64,000 nucleotides of DNA from Chromatiaceae bacterium (GTDB lineage Bacteria > Pseudomonadota > Gammaproteobacteria > Chromatiales > Chromatiaceae), in NCBI GenBank assembly GCA_027078745.1, contig JALWWO010000006.1:101788-165787 (forward strand). Reading direction: 5' to 3'. The position numbers were made by a program, and so were the translations under genes. The notes under the pieces are model-generated. The model searched no databases. It saw only the letters and a program-made list of their open reading frames with translations, and was not told the origin of the DNA. Positions within the stretch are counted from its first letter, which is position 1; every line of letters begins with the position of its first letter. Of this stretch, positions 1 through 8,604 are shown piece after piece.

Positions 1-1
1 T

Positions 2-166
2 CCGGGCAATTCTGGTGGTCCGCTCATCGATCTCGGCGGGGCAGTGGTGGGGGTCAACACGGCGCTGTTAGGGCCTACGGGCAGCAATGTGGGCATCGGG
101 TTCGCAGTCCCTGCGAACCAGGCGGAGGCAGCGTTCCGCCGCGTGCTCACAGGGATTCGAGACTAG
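2..166 (+). CDS. Trypsin-like serine protease (HtrA/DegP type), C-terminal fragment
   Basis: The gene enters from the left edge; only the last 54 codons are present. The fragment opens with the G-N-S-G-G-P-L motif that carries the catalytic serine of trypsin-fold proteases, and later shows G-I-G-F-A-V-P, the usual end of the protease domain in DegP/HtrA relatives. Members act on unfolded or secreted proteins in the periplasm. The chain stops about 50 residues after the catalytic serine, so there is no room for the PDZ domains of DegP; this is a PDZ-less member. The stop TAG (164-166) overlaps the stop of the convergent lipoprotein gene by two bases. Signal peptide and the His and Asp of the triad lie outside the window. 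Confidence 0.85.
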   Translation, partial: PGNSGGPLIDLGGAVVGVNTALLGPTGSNVGIGFAVPANQAEAAFRRVLTGIRD

Positions 167-618
167 CGCCGGAACCCGCCGCGCCGACCGCCGCCGCCCC
201 TGGGCATCCCACCGACCCGAGGCCGGCCCATGCCCCCACGACTTCCCCTGAATCCGGGCGAAGGCCGATGGCCCGCCGGTGGTCGATAGCCAGGTCGATG
301 TCCAGGGGGGCGAGAACCCCCAGAGGGGGGCCGATGGCTCGGGGGCCTGGGTCCCGCGCCTGGCGGCGGTCGATGACCCGGGGGTCTGGGTCCTGCACCC
401 GGTGGTCGATGACCCGGGGGCGGCGGCCGGTGTGCAGGCGGTGGGAGGGGCAGGGGAGGCCGATGGGCATCGACGATAATGGTTCCACCCCAGTAGGGAT
501 AGGGATCGTAATAATCCCCGTAGACGGGGCTGTACCCATCGTAAGCGGGCGGATGGGCACAACCCCCGATACCGAGAGAAAGGCCCAGTATCCCGATGCC
601 AAAAATCTTGTGATTCAT
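163..618 (-). CDS. Pro/His/Arg-rich repeat lipoprotein, function unknown
   Basis: A 151-residue protein that I do not recognise as a named family. It starts with a lipoprotein signal peptide ending in L-G-I-G-G-C (Cys at about residue 20), so it should be lipid-anchored. A short Tyr/Asp/Pro-rich stretch follows (residues 24-50), and then about 70 residues of imperfect H-R-P-P and G-P-R-P-P repeats, ending in a Gly/Arg-rich tail. There is no predicted globular domain. The ATG overlaps the stop of the upstream VOC lipoprotein gene (ATGA, 615-618), so the two are translationally coupled. The His-rich repeats could bind metal or the cell wall, but that is a guess. Confidence 0.7.
   Translation of the reverse strand: MNHKIFGIGILGLSLGIGGCAHPPAYDGYSPVYGDYYDPYPYWGGTIIVDAHRPPLPLPPPAHRPPPPGHRPPGAGPRPPGHRPPPGAGPRPPSHRPPSGGSRPPGHRPGYRPPAGHRPSPGFRGSRGGMGRPRVGGMPRGGGGRRGGFRR
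256..425. repeat. GC-rich tandem degenerate repeat inside the lipoprotein gene
   Basis: Short imperfect units related to 'ggtcgatgacccggggg' recur several times (for example near 366-384 and 402-420). They encode the H-R-P-P/G-P-R-P-P repeats of the lipoprotein. The region is a likely site for length variation by slippage. Confidence 0.6.
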
Positions 619-1454
619 CGGACTTCCTCCACCGGCTGCCAGCGCTGTAGCATGAGGAGGGCGCCGGCGGGATCTGCGATGAGGGCCACCGTCCCATCGC
701 TGGGCGGTTCATCCGTGCCCACGAGGAGCTTGCCGCCCAATGCTACCGCCCGTTCGCTCATCACCTTTGGGTCCTCGACCCGCACCACCGGCACCCAGCG
801 GCTTTCCAGTTCCTTGCGTCGCAGTACACGCACGCCGGCGAGCCAGCGATCCCCCTGCAGGAGCACCCAATAGTCCGCTCGGATCTTCTGCACGGCATAG
901 CCCGCGAGTTCTTCATAAAAAGCGAGGGATTTTTCCGCATCCTGGGTCCAAAGCTCATCCCAGAGCCAACCGTTGATCTGGGGCAGATGATCCGGCGGAT
1001 CGCCGGTTTTGCTGTGCAACAGCACCAGTTGCGCCCCCTGGGGATCGGATACCAGGGCAAACCGGCCCCTTCTGGGGAGATCCCGCGGTTTCTCCAAGAT
1101 TTTCCCACCGCGGTCGAGGATCGCTTGGGCCGCCCGATCCACATTTCGCACGGAGAAGGAGGGCAGCCAACGACCGAACACCGGCGTTTCCCTAGGATTG
1201 GGTACGACTACGATGCTGGCAATGGGTCGGGTGCCCAGAAAGAGCTGGGTAAAGCGTCCCTGGGTTTCCGCAGACCAGCCGAAGAGCTGGGTATAGAAGG
1301 GAATGACCCGCTCGGCATCTTCCACCAAAAGATCATGCCAGACCACCTTGCCGGGCAACCAATGGTTTGTGGCCTGCTGGGTGATGGGAGGCGGGCCGCT
1401 GGCACAGCCCACCAGCAACAGGAGGGAGAACAGAGAGAGCAACGGCTTTTTCAT
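615..1454 (-). CDS. VOC-superfamily (glyoxalase-like) lipoprotein
   Basis: The protein has 279 residues with the ATG at 1454, chosen because it places M-K-K and a signal peptide with lipobox L-L-V-G-C (Cys17) at the N-terminus; an upstream in-frame ATG at 1490 would only add a charged stretch. Two vicinal-oxygen-chelate modules follow, about residues 30-145 and 150-270. Both open with the typical strand and helix ('WHDLLVEDAERVIPFY' and 'WDELWTQDAEKSLAFY'). VOC proteins are metal enzymes such as glyoxalases or dioxygenases, or inactive binding proteins; a membrane-anchored periplasmic one is less common. The metal ligands are not clear enough to claim a reaction. It is coupled to the next lipoprotein gene by an ATGA overlap. 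Confidence 0.8.
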   Translation of the reverse strand: MKKPLLSLFSLLLLVGCASGPPPITQQATNHWLPGKVVWHDLLVEDAERVIPFYTQLFGWSAETQGRFTQLFLGTRPIASIVVVPNPRETPVFGRWLPSFSVRNVDRAAQAILDRGGKILEKPRDLPRRGRFALVSDPQGAQLVLLHSKTGDPPDHLPQINGWLWDELWTQDAEKSLAFYEELAGYAVQKIRADYWVLLQGDRWLAGVRVLRRKELESRWVPVVRVEDPKVMSERAVALGGKLLVGTDEPPSDGTVALIADPAGALLMLQRWQPVEEVR

Positions 1455-1605
1455 ATCTCGGGAAACGGACGATTCGATTTTTGGGCCCAAGATAACAGAA
1501 AAAACACCGGATCACAGGAGGCAGCCCGCTCTCTGCGCAGAACCGTGCTGCTTCTCCCCAACGGGATTTCGGTACACTAAATGATTTTGGAAAAGGAGGT
1601 CTTCG

Positions 1606-2358
1606 ATGCCTCGCTTGGCGGTGATCGGCGGTTCCGGATTTTCTTCCCTGCCCGGACTGCTGGCCCTGGAAACCATCGTCATTCGTAGCGCCTACGGTTT
1701 GCCCTCTGGCCCTGTCATTCGGGGGCGGTTGGGGGATCGGGAATTGTTCTTCCTGGCAAGACACGGGGAAGATCAACGAATTCCTCCCCACGATGTGAAC
1801 TATCGCGCCAACATCGACGGGCTCCGACAATGTGGGGCGGAATGGGTGGTGGGCTTGGGGGCCGTCGGCGGTATCGGGCCGCAGTACGGCCCCGGCGTCC
1901 TGGCAGTTCCCGATCAACTCATCGATTACACCTATGGGCGCGCGCATACCTTCTTCACCGCAGGCACTGGCGGGAAGGAGGTCAATCATATCGAGTTCAC
2001 GGAACCCTATTGCGAGCAGTTGCGCCAAGCGCTGTTGCGCAGTGGGGCTGCTGCTGAATTGCCCCTGATAGACGGGGGCACCTATGGGGCAACCCAGGGG
2101 CCCCGTTTGGAAACCGCCGCCGAAGTGCGCCGCCTGGAGCGGGATGGGTGCGATCTGGTGGGCATGACCGGCATGCCGGAAGCTGCCTTAGCCCGAGAAG
2201 CAGGACTCTGCTATGCCTGCTTGGCGTTCGTGGTCAACTGGGCGGCGGGAAAGGGTTCGGGAACCAGCCTGCTTTCCGAAATGCGCTGCCATCTGGATCG
2301 CTGCATCCAGGGCGTTGTTTCGGTCTTGGAAACGCTGGTGCGGACTCATGGGGATTGA
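1606..2358 (+). CDS. S-methyl-5'-thioinosine phosphorylase (MTAP/PNP family)
   Basis: A 250-residue nucleoside phosphorylase. It cleaves methylthioinosine (or a related purine nucleoside) with phosphate to a base and a ribose-1-phosphate, salvaging the by-product of polyamine synthesis in the cytoplasm. Family motifs are I-G-G-S-G-F at the N-terminus, R-H-G near residue 46, N-Y-R-A-N-I near residue 65, T-Y-G-A-T-Q-G-P-R near residue 155 and G-M-T-G-M-P-E-A near residue 185. The last of these resembles the Pseudomonas methylthioinosine enzyme more than classical MTAP. A strong ribosome site (aaaaggaggt, about 1590-1599) precedes the ATG. Substrate choice between methylthioinosine and methylthioadenosine is inference. 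The gene ends 3 bp from the convergent dctM. Confidence 0.85.
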   Translation: MPRLAVIGGSGFSSLPGLLALETIVIRSAYGLPSGPVIRGRLGDRELFFLARHGEDQRIPPHDVNYRANIDGLRQCGAEWVVGLGAVGGIGPQYGPGVLAVPDQLIDYTYGRAHTFFTAGTGGKEVNHIEFTEPYCEQLRQALLRSGAAAELPLIDGGTYGATQGPRLETAAEVRRLERDGCDLVGMTGMPEAALAREAGLCYACLAFVVNWAAGKGSGTSLLSEMRCHLDRCIQGVVSVLETLVRTHGD

Positions 2359-2361
2359 TCC

Positions 2362-3744
2362 CTATTCATAGATCAGATCCGGCAACCAGGTGGCCAGGGC
2401 AGGCCAGAGCGCGAGGGCCAGCATCATCAGGAGCTGAATCAGGATGAAGGGAAACACGCCCCGATAGATCATGGGGGTGGTTACCTGGGGCGGCGCGACG
2501 CCCCGCAGATAGAAGAGGGAAAAGCCGAAGGGCGGGGTGAGAAAGGAGGTCTGTAGATTGATGGCGATCATCACCCCCAGCCAAACAGGGTCCAGCCCCA
2601 AGCTCAGCAGCACTGGACCCACGATGGGCACCACCACAAAGGTAATCTCGATAAAGTCGAGCATAAAGCCCAACAGGAACATGACCAGCATCACCAGGGC
2701 GACCGCGCTCACTGTGCCCCCGGGCAAGCTGGTCAAGAAATCCGTGACCAATTCATCCCCTTCAAAGCCCCGGAAAGTAAGGGAGAAGAAGGCGGCGCCG
2801 ATGAAGATGAGGAAGACCATGCTGGTGACCAAGGTGGTCTGCTCCATGACGGTCTTCAGGGATTGGAGGTTGAATTGCCCCCGAAGGGCGGCTAAGCCCA
2901 TGGCACCCACCGCCCCCACGGAGGCGGCTTCCGTGGGGGTAGCCAGCCCCCCCAGGATAGAGCCCAGCACCGCGACGATGAGCACTAGGGGGGGCATCAG
3001 CACCAGCAGCACTTGGCGCAACAGGGCTTTTCCAGAAAGGTTGCGTTCCGATTTGGGAATGGCGGGCACGGCCTGAGGCCGGAAGAAGGCGATGCCCACC
3101 AGATAGAGGATGTAGCAGAGCACCAGGAGCAAGCCCGGGATCATGGCGCCCACGAACAGATCTCCCACAGACACTGTGTCCGGCGAGAACATGCCCATGT
3201 CCAACTGGGCCTGCTGATAGGCAGCGGAGAGCACATCGCCCAGCAAAACCAACACGATGGAGGGCGGGATGATCTGACCCAGGGTGCCGGAAGCGCAGAT
3301 GGTGCCCGCCGCAATGCTCGGATCATAGTTGCGCTTCAACATGGTGGGCAGGGAAAGCAATCCCATGGTGACCACGGTCGCGCCCACGATGCCCGTGCTC
3401 GCTGCCAACAGCATCCCCACGATCATCACCGAGATGCCCAAACCGCCCCGCAGGGGACCGAAGAGCAGCGCCATGGTCTCCAACAGACTTTCCGCGATCC
3501 GCGACCGCTCCAGCATGACCCCCATGAACACGAACAGGGGCACGGCGATGAGGGTTTCATTGGTCATGATGCCGTAGATGCGGTTGGGCAGGGCTTCGAG
3601 GAAGGCGGGGTCGAAGAGATCGAACCATTCCCCGATGAAGGCGAAGACCAGGGCAGTACCCCCCAGAGACAGGGCCACCGGATAGCCCAGGAGCAACACT
3701 GCGCCCACGCTGAGAAAGAGCAATAGGGGCATGTATTCAAGCAT
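2362..3744 (-). CDS. dctM: TRAP transporter large permease subunit DctM
   Basis: A 460-residue inner-membrane protein with about 12 hydrophobic segments, the size and pattern of DctM/SiaM subunits of tripartite ATP-independent periplasmic transporters. It carries out sodium- or proton-coupled uptake of an organic acid handed over by a periplasmic binding protein. Family features include the N-terminal hydrophobic pair, the 'PLFVFMGVMLERS' segment near residue 70, and 'GQIIPPSIVLVLLGDV' near residue 155. The start overlaps the end of dctQ by 8 bases, and it is the last gene of the menB-menA-DUF2782-dctQ-dctM run. No dctP binding protein lies beside it, so the substrate cannot be inferred. Confidence 0.93.
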   Translation of the reverse strand: MLEYMPLLLFLSVGAVLLLGYPVALSLGGTALVFAFIGEWFDLFDPAFLEALPNRIYGIMTNETLIAVPLFVFMGVMLERSRIAESLLETMALLFGPLRGGLGISVMIVGMLLAASTGIVGATVVTMGLLSLPTMLKRNYDPSIAAGTICASGTLGQIIPPSIVLVLLGDVLSAAYQQAQLDMGMFSPDTVSVGDLFVGAMIPGLLLVLCYILYLVGIAFFRPQAVPAIPKSERNLSGKALLRQVLLVLMPPLVLIVAVLGSILGGLATPTEAASVGAVGAMGLAALRGQFNLQSLKTVMEQTTLVTSMVFLIFIGAAFFSLTFRGFEGDELVTDFLTSLPGGTVSAVALVMLVMFLLGFMLDFIEITFVVVPIVGPVLLSLGLDPVWLGVMIAINLQTSFLTPPFGFSLFYLRGVAPPQVTTPMIYRGVFPFILIQLLMMLALALWPALATWLPDLIYE

Positions 3745-4297
3745 TGGGTGCCTCCGGTTTTTGATCCCCTCGGCGCTCGATCTTTCCGCCGAGGAAGAGG
3801 AGATTGCGCAGGAACAGGGCGAAGCCCTGAAGGAGCAACAGGGCGGGCAAGAGCAGGATCAGTGTTTTGAGGAGATACACCCCGGGCAGCCCGCCCGCTT
3901 CTCGGGAAGCTTCCCGCACATGCCAGGATTCCGCCACGTAGTCCCAGCTCACCCAGAGAATGAAACTGCACACGGGCAACAGGAGAAACAGGGTGCCCAG
4001 CAGATCTACCCAGGCTTTGCCTCGGGGGGAAAGTCGCTGATAGAAGATGTCCACCCGCACATGGGCGTCCTGTTGCAAGGTGTAGGCCGCCCCCAGCATG
4101 AAGAGGGTGGCATGTAGATAAGTGATGGATTCCTGCATGCTGATCCAGCCCAGATCAAAGGCATAGCGCAGCACTACCACCGCAAAGGTGAGCAAGACCA
4201 TGACGAGGGAGAGCCAAGACAGTGCTTTGCCGGTCCACTCGCTGAATCGGTCGAGGCCCTGTACCAAGCGAACCCAGGGGGAGGTTTGGGAAGTCAT
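3737..4297 (-). CDS. dctQ: TRAP transporter small permease subunit DctQ
   Basis: The product has 186 residues from the ATG at 4297, which follows the upstream stop by 4 bases; the longer frame up to 4375 would overlap the previous gene. Four membrane helices are seen, with the DctQ signature of a charged residue pair after helix one and 'ESITYLHATLFMLGAAYTLQQDAHVRVD' (written here as the conserved region near residues 60-90). This subunit forms the membrane complex with DctM. Its C-terminus overlaps the dctM start, which indicates coupled translation. Confidence 0.9.
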   Translation of the reverse strand: MTSQTSPWVRLVQGLDRFSEWTGKALSWLSLVMVLLTFAVVVLRYAFDLGWISMQESITYLHATLFMLGAAYTLQQDAHVRVDIFYQRLSPRGKAWVDLLGTLFLLLPVCSFILWVSWDYVAESWHVREASREAGGLPGVYLLKTLILLLPALLLLQGFALFLRNLLFLGGKIERRGDQKPEAPNA

Positions 4298-4301
4298 CGC
4301 A

Positions 4302-4619
4302 CTACCAGCTATAGAGCAGCCATTGGGGAACCGCAGTATTCCACACGCGATCTTGTCGCACATCGAGTTGGCCATCGCCGTCGATATCCAACAAATAATA
4401 GGGCGGACCCACGGGCGGTTGCACGCGCACCATATAGAGCTGCCCGTTGACCCGGTATTCGTAAATGGTGCCCCGATCCGTTTCCCGAATCGTTACCTCT
4501 GGTTCGATAGTTTCCCCCTGATAGGCAGGTGGGAGCGCAGGGGCTTCTAGTTCAGAAGGCTGCGCGAAGGCGGCGAGGCACAGGGCGATGCTCAGAGCGA
4601 TGATGGCGTATCGATGCAA
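4302..4619 (-). CDS. DUF2782 family small periplasmic protein
   Basis: About 105 residues. The most likely start is a TTG at 4619, preceded by a 'gagga' ribosome site; an ATG at 4646 also exists but lies inside menA. A signal peptide (hydrophobic stretch ending near 'LAAFA') is followed by an acidic/proline segment and a compact domain with 'IYEYRVNGQLYMVRVQP' and 'YYLLDIDGDGQLD'. This pattern is typical of the DUF2782 family, which occurs in gammaproteobacteria and has no known function. It sits between menA and dctQ with gaps of 10 and 4 bp, so it is in the same transcript. The D-x-D-G-D-G-x-L-D element looks like a calcium-binding loop, but that is only a resemblance. Confidence 0.75.
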   Translation of the reverse strand: MHRYAIIALSIALCLAAFAQPSELEAPALPPAYQGETIEPEVTIRETDRGTIYEYRVNGQLYMVRVQPPVGPPYYLLDIDGDGQLDVRQDRVWNTAVPQWLLYSW

Positions 4620-4629
4620 CGGAAATTCC

Positions 4630-5508
4630 TCAGAGCGGTGCGGCAAGAAGACCGAAGATCATGAGCAAGCCCAAGCATACCTGATAACGGGCGGTTGCCC
4701 CTAGCAGCAAATTATGGGCAGGCCCTGGGGAAAGCCGCCAGAATCGCCGGACCAGGATCAGCCCAGGAATCAGGGCCAAGCTTGCCCAATAGGCCCCGGG
4801 CGGCGGGCCGGCTAGGCTCCAGAGCAAGGGTGGAGCGAACAGAAAGCCGGCGTAGAGCCATCGGGTACCCAACGGACCCAGCTGAAGGGCCAGAGTACGC
4901 CGCCCCGCCTGAAGATCTGCTTCCCGATCCCGATCATTGTTGACCAGCAGCACGGCGGCGGCGGGCAGCCCCAGCACCGTGCCGGCGAGCAAAGCTTGTT
5001 GGGAAAGCTGCGAGCTTTGGAGATAATCGCTGCCTCCCACTGCGGCTACGCCGAAAAAGAGCAGTACGAGCCCTTCCCCGAAGGGCGTGTAGGCGAGGGG
5101 CTTGGGGCCGCCCGAGTAGGCATAGCCCAGGCCTAGGGAGAGCAGACCTAAGACCACGATGGGCCAGCCCCCAAGGTATGCCAGCCAGACCCCCAAGCAG
5201 AAGGCCCCCAGAAAGGCCAGCATCGCCCCCCGTCTCACCTGATCGGGATGCAGCCAGCCTTGGGCGCTGGCCCGCGGGGGTCCCAATCGGTCGGGACGGT
5301 CCGCACCGCGTTCGAAATCCCTAGCATCGTTATAGAGATTGGTGCCGATCTGAATCAGCAGGGCCGCGATCAGGGTTGCGAATCCGACGGTCCCGCGAAA
5401 CTGCCCCGTCTCCCACCAGGCCAGGGCATTGCCCACCAGTACCGGCACCGCGGCCAAGCTCAGGGTTTTGGGTCGGATGGCAAGCCACCAGGCCGCGGCG
5501 GGATGCAT
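4630..5508 (-). CDS. menA: 1,4-dihydroxy-2-naphthoate polyprenyltransferase MenA
   Basis: The protein is 292 residues from the ATG at 5508, 7 bp after the menB stop. It is an integral membrane UbiA-family enzyme that joins a polyprenyl chain to dihydroxynaphthoate to give demethylmenaquinone. The two aspartate-rich motifs of the family are present: 'NLYNDARDFERGAD' near residue 70 and 'NNDRDREADLQAG' near residue 190, both facing the cytoplasm and binding Mg-diphosphate. Eight or nine hydrophobic helices are seen. The upstream in-frame ATGs run back into menB and are rejected. With menB alongside, the assignment to menaquinone rather than ubiquinone synthesis is firm. Confidence 0.93.
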   Translation of the reverse strand: MHPAAAWWLAIRPKTLSLAAVPVLVGNALAWWETGQFRGTVGFATLIAALLIQIGTNLYNDARDFERGADRPDRLGPPRASAQGWLHPDQVRRGAMLAFLGAFCLGVWLAYLGGWPIVVLGLLSLGLGYAYSGGPKPLAYTPFGEGLVLLFFGVAAVGGSDYLQSSQLSQQALLAGTVLGLPAAAVLLVNNDRDREADLQAGRRTLALQLGPLGTRWLYAGFLFAPPLLWSLAGPPPGAYWASLALIPGLILVRRFWRLSPGPAHNLLLGATARYQVCLGLLMIFGLLAAPL

Positions 5509-5515
5509 GGACAAC

Positions 5516-6352
5516 TCAGGGACGGCGGGGAAAATGCTTGAAGTTCGGCGATCGCTTCTGGAGAAAGGCATCTCGACCTTCCTGGGCTTCGGCGGTCTGA
5601 TAGAACAGGGCGGTAGCATTGCCCGCCAGTTCCTGAATACCTGCCAAGCCATCGGTATCTGCATTGAATCCGGCTTTCATCAGGCGTAGAGCGGTGGGGG
5701 AATGGCGCAGGATCTCCCGACACCAGCGCAGGGTTTCCGCCTCCAGCTCTGCCAGAGGCACCACCGCGTTGACCAGCCCCATGGCCAAGGCCTGCTGGGC
5801 ATCGTACTGACGGCATAGAAACCAGATCTCTTTGGCGCGTTTCAAGCCCACCGTGCGGGCGAGCAGACCCGCCCCCAAGCCCGCATCGAAGCTACCCACC
5901 TTCGGCCCCGTCTGCCCGAACCTGGCATTGTCCGCGGCGATGCTGAGGTCGCACACCAGATGCAGCACATGCCCGCCCCCGATGGCAAAGCCTGCGATCA
6001 TGGCGATCACCGGCTTGGGCAACCGGCGGATCTGCAATTGCAGATCCAACACATTGAGGGATTCCATCCCCTGTTCGTCCCGATAGCCCTGTTCCCCGCG
6101 GATCTTCTGATCACCGCCGGCGCAAAAAGCCTGATCGCCCGCACCGCGCAGGATGATCACGCCGATTTCCGGATCCAGATGGGCCCGTTGAAAGGCTTGC
6201 ATCAGCTCCCGCACGGTCTGGGGCCGGAACGCATTGCGCACCTGGGGGCGGTTGATGCTGATACAGGCGATGCCTTCTTTCTGCTGATAGAGCACATCTT
6301 GAAAAGAAATGTCTTTCGGGGTTTCCCAGGGGATCGATGCCTTCATCTTCAA
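5516..6352 (-). CDS. menB: 1,4-dihydroxy-2-naphthoyl-CoA synthase MenB
   Basis: A 278-residue crotonase-fold enzyme that closes the second ring of the naphthoquinone from succinylbenzoyl-CoA. MenB hallmarks are '[11 protein letters not shown]' near residue 77 (oxyanion hole), '[20 protein letters not shown]' near residue 122 and '[14 protein letters not shown]' near residue 154. The Asp of the last motif and the Tyr near the C-terminus ('[16 protein letters not shown]') are the expected catalytic groups. It is the first gene of a five-gene minus-strand run and is divergent from rpiA. The remaining men genes are not in the window. Confidence 0.95.
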   Translation of the reverse strand: MKMKASIPWETPKDISFQDVLYQQKEGIACISINRPQVRNAFRPQTVRELMQAFQRAHLDPEIGVIILRGAGDQAFCAGGDQKIRGEQGYRDEQGMESLNVLDLQLQIRRLPKPVIAMIAGFAIGGGHVLHLVCDLSIAADNARFGQTGPKVGSFDAGLGAGLLARTVGLKRAKEIWFLCRQYDAQQALAMGLVNAVVPLAELEAETLRWCREILRHSPTALRLMKAGFNADTDGLAGIQELAGNATALFYQTAEAQEGRDAFLQKRSPNFKHFPRRP

Positions 6353-6489
6353 CGGTTCTCAGCGGCTGGAAAAAGACATGGTAGTATACGAAATTTGCCG
6401 GAAGCGCCCTGCGTCCTCTTTGATCCAGCAAGGGGCGATTCTCCCGAACCGAGGGCATTCCGCGTGGGAAAATCCAAACGGAGGTTGCG

Positions 6490-7149
6490 ATGAATCAAGA
6501 TGAGATGAAAAAACGAGCGGCGGAAGCTGCCCTGGACTATGTGGAAGGGGGCATCATCGGCGTGGGCACGGGCAGCACGGTCAATCATTTCATCGATGCC
6601 CTGGCCAAGGTGCGCGGCCGCATCGAAGGGGCGGTATCCAGCTCAGAAGCTTCCACCGAACGCCTGAAGCAACGGGGCATTCCCGTGTACGATCTCAACG
6701 CCACCGGCGGGTTGTCCCTTTATGTGGATGGGGCCGATGAGTCCAACCCACAATTACAGCTCATCAAGGGGGGCGGCGGTGCGCTCACCCGGGAAAAGAT
6801 CGTAGCGGCCGCCAGTGAAAAATTTGTCTGCATCGCGGATGAAAGCAAGCTGGTGCAGATCCTGGGCAAGTTTCCCCTGCCGGTGGAGGTCATTCCCATG
6901 GCCCGCAGCTATGTGGCTCGGGAACTGGTGAAGCTCGGCGGCACCCCTGTGTGGCGGGAAAATTTCATCACGGACAACGGGAATCTGATTCTCGATGTGG
7001 CGCACTTGGAGATCCTGGAACCCAGAAAGCTGGAACAGCAGATCAACAATATCGCCGGTGTGGTTACCGTGGGCATCTTCGCCCTGCGACCGGCGGACGT
7101 GCTGATTCTGGGCACCTCGGCGGGAACCAAAACCCTGCAGCGCCAATAA
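6490..7149 (+). CDS. rpiA: Ribose-5-phosphate isomerase A
   Basis: A 219-residue cytoplasmic enzyme that interconverts ribose-5-phosphate and ribulose-5-phosphate in the pentose phosphate pathway and, if the organism fixes carbon, the Calvin cycle. Family motifs are '[13 protein letters not shown]' near residue 27, 'DGADE' near residue 81 and '[14 protein letters not shown]' near residue 94; the Asp and Lys/Glu of the last two are the catalytic residues. Its length equals the E. coli protein. The gene stands alone, preceded by 'cggaggttgcg' as ribosome site. It is followed by a hairpin shared with the convergent porin gene. Confidence 0.97.
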   Translation: MNQDEMKKRAAEAALDYVEGGIIGVGTGSTVNHFIDALAKVRGRIEGAVSSSEASTERLKQRGIPVYDLNATGGLSLYVDGADESNPQLQLIKGGGGALTREKIVAAASEKFVCIADESKLVQILGKFPLPVEVIPMARSYVARELVKLGGTPVWRENFITDNGNLILDVAHLEILEPRKLEQQINNIAGVVTVGIFALRPADVLILGTSAGTKTLQRQ

Positions 7150-7176
7150 AAAACGGGGCTGTGCAGCCCCGTTTCT
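7146..7176 (-). terminator. Intrinsic terminator of the porin gene (possibly bidirectional)
   Basis: A perfect 10-bp inverted repeat (7151-7160 with 7165-7174) with a 4-base loop. On the minus strand it is followed by a run of T, so it best serves the porin gene; on the plus strand it lies just after the rpiA stop with a weaker T tract. Confidence 0.85.
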
Positions 7177-7199
7177 CGTTCCGATCGAGGGTTCGATCG

Positions 7200-8306
7200 T
7201 TAGAACTTGTGGACCATGCCGAAGGAGAAGCCGCTCCAATCACCCACAGCGACATTCTCCCGATCTGTGGAGGTGTAGAGGATATAGGCCTTGGTGCGCT
7301 TGCTGAAGTTGTGATCGAAGCCGATAGTCCAGCTGGCGCTGTTGTTGCGCCTGATGAACGGGTCGTCTTCTTTGTTCACCTGCCCATAGCTGCCCTTGAT
7401 GGTGTTGTTGCCGAAGGCATAGGCCGCTTGAATCTGCCAGAGATCATCGCTGTAGATGAAGTTCTGGTTCTCATAGATGCCGGTGAGGGTGAAGCCGTTC
7501 CAGTTCAGGAGTCCGAGACCCACGCGCCACTTGTCGAAGCTATCATCGGGAACGACCACAACGCCCGGCGGTGCGATGAGGCTGCTATCCGTGGCCAGCA
7601 GATCTTCTTGCAGGGATTCATAGGCGATTGCCCCGTAGAAAGGGCCGTTCTTGTAGATGGCTGCGATGGAATAGGCCTCGGCTAAGCTATCGGAATCCGG
7701 ATTGAAGACGCCTTCCACCGTGGCACCACCCCCGGGAACGATGGCTGCCGCCAACTGGAAGCCGGAGAAGCTGGGGCTGATGTAGGCGATGGCATTGTCG
7801 GCCCGGATGTCCTGGAAGCCGATGGTGCCGTTATAGTCCGCCATGGTGTCAACGAAGAGATCCAGCTTGCCGGTGGAGATTTTCATGGGCGTGTCATGGC
7901 GACCCACCAGGAAGGTGCCCCAGTCACCGGCGAGACCCACAAAGCTGTTCCGCATGCTGACGGAACCCTTGTCGCCGTTGGCGATTCTCAGATCGCTTTC
8001 GTTAGCTAGGCTGATGCCGAATTCCACCTGATAGATGGCTTTGAGTCCACCACCCAGATCTTCGGAACCCTTGACGCCGATGCGGTTGGCTCGACTGACA
8101 CCCCGTCCTTCTCTGCCTCGGTTCAGGGTCCAGAAGCTTTGATCGTGATCCCCGAAGAGGTCGTTCACCAGGCTGCTGCTGTTGATGTCGAAATAATCGA
8201 TGGATACGTGTAACTTGCCATAGAGGACGGCATCGGCCATGGCTGCTGCGGGGGCAGCCAATGTGGTGGCAACCGCTAGGTTGAGGAGTTTCTTTTTCAT
8301 GTTCAT
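7200..8306 (-). CDS. Gram-negative general porin (trimeric, 16-strand type)
   Basis: The precursor has 368 residues. The start at 8306 is chosen for the 'ggagatcccc' ribosome site just upstream. A classical signal peptide (M-N-M-K-K-K, hydrophobic core, cleavage after A-M-A at residue 24) precedes a mature chain opening with 'DAVLYGKLHVSIDYFD', the typical first strand of proteobacterial porins. The chain alternates short Gly/aromatic strands and ends in '...GMVHKF' with the terminal Phe required for BAM-mediated insertion. It forms a diffusion pore in the outer membrane. Loop 3 constriction residues cannot be fixed by eye, so selectivity is unknown. The gene is monocistronic with a long upstream region. 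Confidence 0.9.
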   Translation of the reverse strand: MNMKKKLLNLAVATTLAAPAAAMADAVLYGKLHVSIDYFDINSSSLVNDLFGDHDQSFWTLNRGREGRGVSRANRIGVKGSEDLGGGLKAIYQVEFGISLANESDLRIANGDKGSVSMRNSFVGLAGDWGTFLVGRHDTPMKISTGKLDLFVDTMADYNGTIGFQDIRADNAIAYISPSFSGFQLAAAIVPGGGATVEGVFNPDSDSLAEAYSIAAIYKNGPFYGAIAYESLQEDLLATDSSLIAPPGVVVVPDDSFDKWRVGLGLLNWNGFTLTGIYENQNFIYSDDLWQIQAAYAFGNNTIKGSYGQVNKEDDPFIRRNNSASWTIGFDHNFSKRTKAYILYTSTDRENVAVGDWSGFSFGMVHKF

Positions 8307-8604
8307 GGGGATCTCCACTGTTGCTGTTGTGTCAGTAGGACTGTAAAAAATGCTGTGGGCAGAATGATAGCCGACGGGATCCCATTAAGCAACCATTTTT
8401 TCTGAAAAAAGATACACTAACTTGGATTGTCGTTTTTTTACCGCAATACACTCCCCCCATAGCTGTTCAGCGCAAAGGCTCCGTTCCGCTTGTATTGCTA
8501 AGGGAAAACCCTGAAAAAGGCCTAATATTAGAAGAAAAAGACAGCAAAACCCGCGAGCGGGCGGAGGTATCGTTGCGAAAATACGACTAAGAATCAGCAG
8601 CACA
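8307..8604. other. Non-coding region between porin and tRNA-Gln
   Basis: About 300 bases with no credible gene. It is more AT-rich than the surroundings, with T and A runs near 8395-8440, and must contain the porin promoter and leader on the minus strand. I found no clear -35/-10 pair. A 72-codon frame on the minus strand (8385-8603) lacks a ribosome site and family resemblance. Confidence 0.5.

Noticed and set aside
3013..3726. 237-codon plus-strand ORF opposite dctM
   Set aside because: Low-complexity His/Gln/Glu-rich translation typical of an antisense frame of a membrane protein gene.
8385..8603. 72-codon minus-strand ORF before the porin gene
   Set aside because: No ribosome site, no family resemblance, and it overlaps the terminator-flanking region; it looks like a chance frame.
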